Shown here piece after piece: positions 59,840 through 64,000 of a stretch of 64,000 bases of DNA. Source of the stretch: an uncultured bacterium (GTDB lineage Bacteria > Cyanobacteriota > Vampirovibrionia > Gastranaerophilales > Gastranaerophilaceae); the NCBI GenBank assembly GCA_949282215.1, contig CASDPF010000006.1:1-64000 (forward strand), read 5' to 3'. Position 1 is the stretch's first letter; each line of letters opens with the position of its first letter. A model generated the notes under the pieces. The model made no database searches, was not told the DNA's origin, and was given only the letters and a program-made list of their open reading frames with translations. Both the position numbers and the translations under genes were made by a program.

Positions 59840-61132
59840 GAATACGATTTATTAGACAAACAAAAAGAATTTATGGAAATCCCGCACAATAATGAGCTTG
59901 ATGTAGCTATTTATCAGGGTGGGTACGGAAGCGGAAAAACTTGGAGCGGAGCATTACTCGGGATTATGTTAGCTAGAAAATATCCCGGATGTAGAGGATT
60001 GGTGGGAGCGGCAACATTTACTCTTGTTGAACGAACTACACTCGTAAAATATTTTGAACATCTTGAAGCTCTCGGGTACGAATCAGGAAAACATTATAAA
60101 TACAACAAAACGAAACATTTATTACAGTTCAAAAACGGTTCTGAAATCTATTTTATGGATTTACAAGACCCTGAAAAGTTTAAATCAATGGACTTGCACT
60201 GGGCAGAAATCGAGGAAGCGTCGCAAGTCGGCGATAGTGTTATAAAAGGGTTACTCGGTCGTTTGAGAAATACATATAGACGTCCGTCTTGGAAAAACTT
60301 TCGATATAGACTTTTTGGTCACACGAACCCTCAACCTAATAAGGATTGGATTTATGAGCGTTTTGTCGAGAACAAAAAAGACGGCTATCGGCTTATAATT
60401 GCACCTACAACTAATAATATACACTTGCCGGAACATTTTGTTAAAGAACTTGAATCAGCCTATGACCCTGAATATTTTAGGATAAATGTTCTTGGAGAAT
60501 TTGGGGACTATAACAGCGGTTTGGTAGTTAAAGGTTTTACGGATGATAACCTAAAAACCTTGAAATACTGTCCCGAAGTACCATTACATTTGACTTGTGA
60601 TTTTAACGTTGACCCTATGATGTGGTGTATAGCACATAGAGACGACGAAAGCGTATATTTTATAGATGAGATTGTTGTCGAAAATGCAACAACAGAGGTC
60701 TGCATGAAGGAATTTATGCGGAGATACCCTAATAAAGAGCAAGAAATCATCATTAATGGCGACGCTTCAGGGGACAACAGAAGTACACAAAGCGAGTTCA
60801 CAAACTATGCAATTATGCGAAAGTTGTTAAGAGATAATGGATATAAAAATTTTAAGTTCCATTTGAGAGATTACAACCCGCCGATATTAAACAGAATTAC
60901 GGCTTTTAATGCACGTGTCAGAAGTGCAAACGGTCTTGTCAGATTGTTCGTTGATAAAACAAAATGCAAATATCTTAAAAAGAATATTTATAATCTGAAA
61001 TACAAAGAAGGTACTACAATCATCGATGCACCTACAATTAATCAGATTAAGCAAGATAGGGATAAAAAGTTTTTGCTACATATTTTCGACGCAGCAAGTT
61101 ATTTAGTAGAGTATTACTGGAGAATTAAATAG
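59837..61132 (+). CDS. terL: Terminase large subunit, AGG start
   Basis: This 431-residue packaging motor reads EYDLLDKQKEFMEIPHNNEL after AGG. It has Walker A GGYGSGKTW (about residues 36-44), the coupling/Walker B region FMDLQDPEKFKSMDLHWAEI, and a C-terminal RNase-H-type nuclease with LTCDFNVDP, IINGDASGD and HIFDAASY. Starting at the first ATG (59873) would remove the conserved N-terminal adenine-binding helix. AAAGGAG sits 9 nt before AGG. It is far from terS (26 kb), an unusual arrangement. Confidence 0.9.
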   Translation, partial: REYDLLDKQKEFMEIPHNNELDVAIYQGGYGSGKTWSGALLGIMLARKYPGCRGLVGAATFTLVERTTLVKYFEHLEALGYESGKHYKYNKTKHLLQFKNGSEIYFMDLQDPEKFKSMDLHWAEIEEASQVGDSVIKGLLGRLRNTYRRPSWKNFRYRLFGHTNPQPNKDWIYERFVENKKDGYRLIIAPTTNNIHLPEHFVKELESAYDPEYFRINVLGEFGDYNSGLVVKGFTDDNLKTLKYCPEVPLHLTCDFNVDPMMWCIAHRDDESVYFIDEIVVENATTEVCMKEFMRRYPNKEQEIIINGDASGDNRSTQSEFTNYAIMRKLLRDNGYKNFKFHLRDYNPPILNRITAFNARVRSANGLVRLFVDKTKCKYLKKNIYNLKYKEGTTIIDAPTINQIKQDRDKKFLLHIFDAASYLVEYYWRIK

Positions 61133-61148
61133 AAAGGAGTTCATCAGG
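61133..61148 (+). promoter_or_regulatory. Shine-Dalgarno and AGG start, amidase
   Basis: AAAGGAG (61133-61139), a 6-nt spacer, AGG (61146-61148) followed by AAA AGA ATT ATT. Confidence 0.85.
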
Positions 61149-61634
61149 AAAAGAATTATTGTACATTGGACAGCAGGAACAAATCAGCCAAATTCGCACG
61201 AATTTGATTGTTATCATTATTTAGTCAACGGAGACGGACTTGTTGTTGCGGGGAAACACAAACCCGAAGATAATGAGAATTGCAATGACGGAAATTACGC
61301 AGCACATACTGGCGGTGGTAATACAGGCTCTATTGGCGTTGCTTTGTGCGGCATGGCAGGGTTTGTTAATCGTCAAAATGTAGGTAAATATCCGTTGACA
61401 AAAGTACAGTGCGAAGCAGCATTCAAACTTATAGCTGAAATCGCCAAGAAATATAACCTAGATATTACCCCTCAGACCGTCATGACACATTATGAATTCG
61501 GTTTAAACAATCCAAAAACAACAAGTGCGGGGAAGATTGATATTGTCTATCTTCCGCCTTATCCTGACGTCATTCAAGCAGAGGTTGGCAATTATATCAG
61601 GAATAAAGCTCGTTGGTATAGAACTAAGATTTAA
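61146..61634 (+). CDS. N-acetylmuramoyl-L-alanine amidase endolysin, AGG start
   Basis: This 162-residue protein reads KRIIVHWTAGTNQPNSHEFD after AGG, the exact conserved start of T7-lysozyme/PGRP-type amidases (normally MKRIIVHWTAG or close). Zn ligands are visible: H in IVHWTAG and H in VMTHYEFG. It cleaves cell-wall amide bonds at lysis. The next ATG lies 66 codons on and would delete the first zinc ligand, so AGG is the only sensible start. It ends the phage late region and is followed by a terminator. Confidence 0.92.
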   Translation, partial: RKRIIVHWTAGTNQPNSHEFDCYHYLVNGDGLVVAGKHKPEDNENCNDGNYAAHTGGGNTGSIGVALCGMAGFVNRQNVGKYPLTKVQCEAAFKLIAEIAKKYNLDITPQTVMTHYEFGLNNPKTTSAGKIDIVYLPPYPDVIQAEVGNYIRNKARWYRTKI

Positions 61635-61667
61635 TTATTTCCTTTCTTTTTTGTACGACTATGTGGT

Positions 61668-61699
61668 AGCTCGACTTGAAAAAGTCGGGCTTTTCTTTT
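61668..61699 (+). terminator. Terminator after the amidase
   Basis: AGCTCGACTT and AAGTCGGGCT form a 10-bp stem with one G-T pair and GAAA loop, followed by TTTTCTTTT. Confidence 0.8.
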
Positions 61700-61772
61700 A
61701 TAAAAATAAGAAATAATAAGTAATAATAAATATAAGTAACAAATTTTAAATTTTATGTTGAATTTAGTTCAA

Positions 61773-61794
61773 GTGTGGTAAAAGTGTGGTAAAA
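61773..61794 (+). repeat. Right integrase arm-type sites (GTGTGGTAAAA x2)
   Basis: Two tandem 11-bp copies identical to those at 18871-18892, about 80 bp inside the right prophage end. Confidence 0.65.
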
Positions 61795-61802
61795 AGAAAA
61801 AT

Positions 61803-61843
61803 CAATAGTTTTAGTTATTTGTATAGTATCTCTAAAACTATTG
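61803..61843. repeat. 12-bp perfect inverted repeat near attR
   Basis: CAATAGTTTTAG (61803-61814) and CTAAAACTATTG (61832-61843) are perfect inverted complements with a 17-nt loop. It may be a binding site for the excision complex or an early RNA structure. Confidence 0.55.
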
Positions 61844-61856
61844 ACACAAAAGAAAA

Positions 61857-61881
61857 GTTTGCCATTGAGACAAAGGCAAAC
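61857..61881 (-). terminator. Terminator-like hairpin at attR
   Basis: GTTTGCC and GGCAAAC form the same 7-bp stem as at attL but with a longer, different loop, followed leftward by TTTTCTTTT. Integration therefore keeps a stem on both sides. Confidence 0.6.
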
Positions 61882-61906
61882 ATTAAATAAACACGAGGAT
61901 ATTAAG
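61875..61906 (+). repeat. attR core
   Basis: The 32-bp copy identical to 18711-18742. Confidence 0.85.
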
Positions 61907-62200
61907 AGAGAGAGTATAAAAAGAACTTTGGGTGTAAATAGAAACTCTTATTTGAATTTTTATTTACTTAACTAAACTTTTTTATTTGTTTAATTATCCC
62001 TTACATCTATATAAAGTTTTCGTTTATACGTAAATTGCTTATTTTTTTTAAATAATTTACAAAGCTTAAAGTATTATAAATAGAAGATTTAAGAAGTATA
62101 TATTATCTAAATATTAAATATAGTTTACAATATTAAATAGCTTTACACAAAGGTTTTTTATGTTAAGATTAGAGGTATAGTGGGATAGAGGAGAAAGATT
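61907..62200 (+). promoter_or_regulatory. gyrA upstream region with promoter
   Basis: This 294-bp AT-rich stretch shows no gene. TTTACA (62142-62147), a 16-bp spacer and TAAGAT (62164-62169) form a likely gyrA promoter. Confidence 0.55.
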
Positions 62201-64000
62201 TTGAGTCAACAAAATATGTTTTCAGACGGTAAAATTGTACCGGTAAATATAAGAGAAGAAATGAAAAAATGCTATATCGATTATGCGATGAGTGTAATTG
62301 TAGGTAGAGCATTGCCGGATGTAAGAGATGGCTTGAAGCCTGTACATAGACGTATTTTATATGCGATGAACGAATTAGGTATGACACCAGATAAACCGTT
62401 TAAGAAATGTGCTCGTATTGTAGGTGAAGTATTAGGTAAATATCACCCGCATGGTGATAGTTCAGTATATGAAGCTCTTGTAAGATTGGCTCAAGATTTT
62501 AACACAAGATATTTAGTAGTAGACGGGCATGGTAACTTTGGTTCCGTAGATGGCGATGGAGCTGCTGCAATGCGTTATACAGAAGCTCGTATGCATAAGA
62601 TTACAACATCTATGTTGGCAGATATTGATTGTGAAACTGTAGATTTTGAACCAAACTTTGATGGATCATTGGAAGAACCGTCCGTTTTACCTGTAAGATT
62701 ACCGATGTTATTATTAAATGGTTCTTCTGGTATAGCAGTTGGTATGGCAACTAATATTCCTCCTCATAATTTAAGAGAAGTTGTAGATGGAACTATTGCT
62801 TTGATTGATAATCCTCAAATAACAATAGATGGCTTGATGGAACATATTAAAGGTCCGGATTTTCCTACTGCTGCTACAATTGTTGGCTTAAATGATATAA
62901 GACAAGCATATGAAACAGGACGAGGTTCTATTAAGATGTCTGCTGTGGCTACTATTGAGGAAATCCCAGGAGGGGCTGGAAGACAAACAAGAACTGCTAT
63001 TATTGTTACTGAAATTCCTTATCAAGTTAATAAGTCAATGTTAATTCAAAAGATTGCAGATTTGGTTAAGGAACAAAGAATTAACGGTATATCTGATATC
63101 AGGGATGAATCTGATAGAGAAGGTATGCGTATCGTTATAGAGTTAAAGAGAGATGCAAAGCCGGAAGTTGTTAAAAATAATTTATTCAAATATACCCAAT
63201 TAGCAACAACTTTTGGTGTTAATATGGTTACTTTATGTGGTAAACAACCTAGACTTCTCAATTTATACGAAGTTCTAAGCGAATTTGTTGAACATAGGGT
63301 TGAAATTGTTACAAGAAGAACTATTTACTTCTTAAAGAAAGCTAAAATTAGAGCTCATATTTTAGCCGGTTTATTAATTGCATTAGGATCTTTAGATGAA
63401 GTTATTGAATTGATTAAAAAATCAAAAACTACAGATGATGCTAGAGTTGGTTTGATGAGTCGTTTTGGTTTAGATGTTGATCAAGCTAATGCAATTTTAG
63501 AAATGCAATTAAGACGTTTAACAGGTTTAGAACAAGATAAAATCAAAAATGAATATGATGAATTACTTAAAAAGATTACGGAATATGAAGGAATCTTGGC
63601 TGATCGTCAAAAAGTTTTAGATATTATCAAGGGTGAACTTTTAGAAGATAGAGAAAAGTATGGTGACGATAGAAGAACTCAAATTGTTCCTGAACAAGGA
63701 GAAGTTACAATAGAGGACTTAACACCAAATACTCCTATGGCTGTATTTATTACTCATCAAGGATATCTTAAAAGAATATCTTTAGATACTTTTGAGAGAC
63801 AAAATCGTGCAACTCGTGGAAAAGCTGGTATGAAGACAAAAGATGATGATGATATCCAACATTTCTTCACTGCAATGATGCATGATAAAGTATTGTTCTT
63901 CTCTTCTAAAGGTATAGTATATAGCTTAAATGTTTATGATTTCCCTGAAGGTGGCAGACAATCAAAAGGTTTACCGATTGTAAATGTGTTACCAATTGAA
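62201..64000 (+). CDS. gyrA: DNA gyrase subunit A (partial, runs off the window)
   Basis: The 600 codons present cover the breakage-reunion domain and the beginning of the C-terminal pinwheel. Motifs: [20 protein letters not shown] near the start, [11 protein letters not shown], and catalytic tyrosine Y126 in AAMRYTEAR. It introduces negative supercoils with GyrB. The start is TTG (62201) after AGAGGAG; this host gene does not use AGG. The reading frame is open at the right edge. ParC is less likely by motif. Confidence 0.95.
   Translation, partial: MSQQNMFSDGKIVPVNIREEMKKCYIDYAMSVIVGRALPDVRDGLKPVHRRILYAMNELGMTPDKPFKKCARIVGEVLGKYHPHGDSSVYEALVRLAQDFNTRYLVVDGHGNFGSVDGDGAAAMRYTEARMHKITTSMLADIDCETVDFEPNFDGSLEEPSVLPVRLPMLLLNGSSGIAVGMATNIPPHNLREVVDGTIALIDNPQITIDGLMEHIKGPDFPTAATIVGLNDIRQAYETGRGSIKMSAVATIEEIPGGAGRQTRTAIIVTEIPYQVNKSMLIQKIADLVKEQRINGISDIRDESDREGMRIVIELKRDAKPEVVKNNLFKYTQLATTFGVNMVTLCGKQPRLLNLYEVLSEFVEHRVEIVTRRTIYFLKKAKIRAHILAGLLIALGSLDEVIELIKKSKTTDDARVGLMSRFGLDVDQANAILEMQLRRLTGLEQDKIKNEYDELLKKITEYEGILADRQKVLDIIKGELLEDREKYGDDRRTQIVPEQGEVTIEDLTPNTPMAVFITHQGYLKRISLDTFERQNRATRGKAGMKTKDDDDIQHFFTAMMHDKVLFFSSKGIVYSLNVYDFPEGGRQSKGLPIVNVLPIE

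Larger units (their letters stand above)
18711..61906. mobile_element. Temperate podovirus-like prophage, about 43.2 kb
   Basis: The element is bounded by a 32-bp direct repeat (18711-18742 and 61875-61906), with a tyrosine integrase next to the left end. It has a leftward early block, a central S24 repressor and a rightward virion block. Terminase small subunit, portal, scaffold, capsid, tail-tube and nozzle-like proteins, ejection proteins and an amidase but no long-tail genes (no tape measure, no sheath) point to a short-tailed phage. All modules look intact. Eight genes start with AGG and the phage carries a CCU initiator-like tRNA. Confidence 0.93.

Noticed and set aside
59873-61132. Terminase large subunit starting at ATG 59873
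   Set aside because: This would lose the conserved N-terminal segment, and no Shine-Dalgarno lies before that ATG, while AAAGGAG precedes the AGG at 59837.
21351-61634. AGG starts as sequencing or assembly errors
   Set aside because: The same change at eight independent starts, each with a proper Shine-Dalgarno and an otherwise intact frame, is not expected from random error, and a matching tRNA is present.
61344-61634. A truncated amidase pseudogene starting at ATG 61344
   Set aside because: The upstream frame is open and encodes the complete conserved N-terminus with zinc ligand back to AGG 61146 with AAAGGAG; nothing is degraded.

Overview
The window is AT-rich bacterial DNA. A flagellar export operon, the codon use and the gene neighbours suggest a gut Cyanobacteria/Melainabacteria (Gastranaerophilales-like) host; that assignment is an inference from gene content, not a database match. 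A temperate, podovirus-like prophage of about 43.2 kb (18711-61906) sits between a TPR-protein gene and gyrA.

Host left flank (1-18710): three structured 108-bp-period repeats, hup (HU), an iron alcohol dehydrogenase, tRNA-Val(GAC) beside a broken tRNA-Val copy, then a long leftward operon reading fliO, neuB-like, kdsC-like, small ORF, fliP, fliQ, fliR, flhB, DUF3137-like, flhA, PilZ protein, small membrane protein, leuS. Facing away from it is a rightward operon: histidine kinase, Nudix hydrolase, aroH chorismate mutase, receiver protein, TPR protein. Host right flank (61907-64000): gyrA, running off the window.

Prophage: a 32-bp direct repeat forms attL/attR. A tyrosine integrase reads rightward at the left end. 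A leftward early operon (31221 down to 19970) carries recombination (YqaJ exonuclease, RecT), replication (primase-helicase, SSB, DUF4373-like protein), a methyltransferase-like protein, an excisionase-like protein and one tRNA. An S24-type repressor is transcribed divergently together with a secreted repeat protein. The rightward late region holds terminase small subunit, portal, scaffold, capsid, tail tube/nozzle proteins, ejection proteins, a 3237-residue polyvalent protein (methyltransferase + SF2 helicase + HExxH), small membrane proteins, a diversity-generating retroelement (DGR: target gene, VR, TR, reverse transcriptase), terminase large subunit and an amidase endolysin.

Main discovery: eight prophage genes have no ATG/GTG/TTG at the place where translation should begin. 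Each instead has AGG, 5-9 nt after a good Shine-Dalgarno sequence and exactly at the expected first codon (methyltransferase-like 21902, zinc-ribbon-like 32589, tail tube 38934, tail fibre-like 39973, small membrane protein 55483, DGR target 56929, terminase large subunit 59837, amidase 61146). The early operon of the same prophage encodes a tRNA with anticodon CCU, which reads AGG. This tRNA carries initiator-type marks: an unpaired 1:72 position (U1 x C72), an A11:U24 pair, and acceptor and T arms resembling initiator tRNA. I infer a phage-encoded alternative translation-initiation system (AUG/CAU changed to AGG/CCU). It would make lysis, packaging and host-recognition proteins depend on an early phage tRNA. 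AGG is still read as arginine inside phage genes, including at both catalytic arginines of the integrase.
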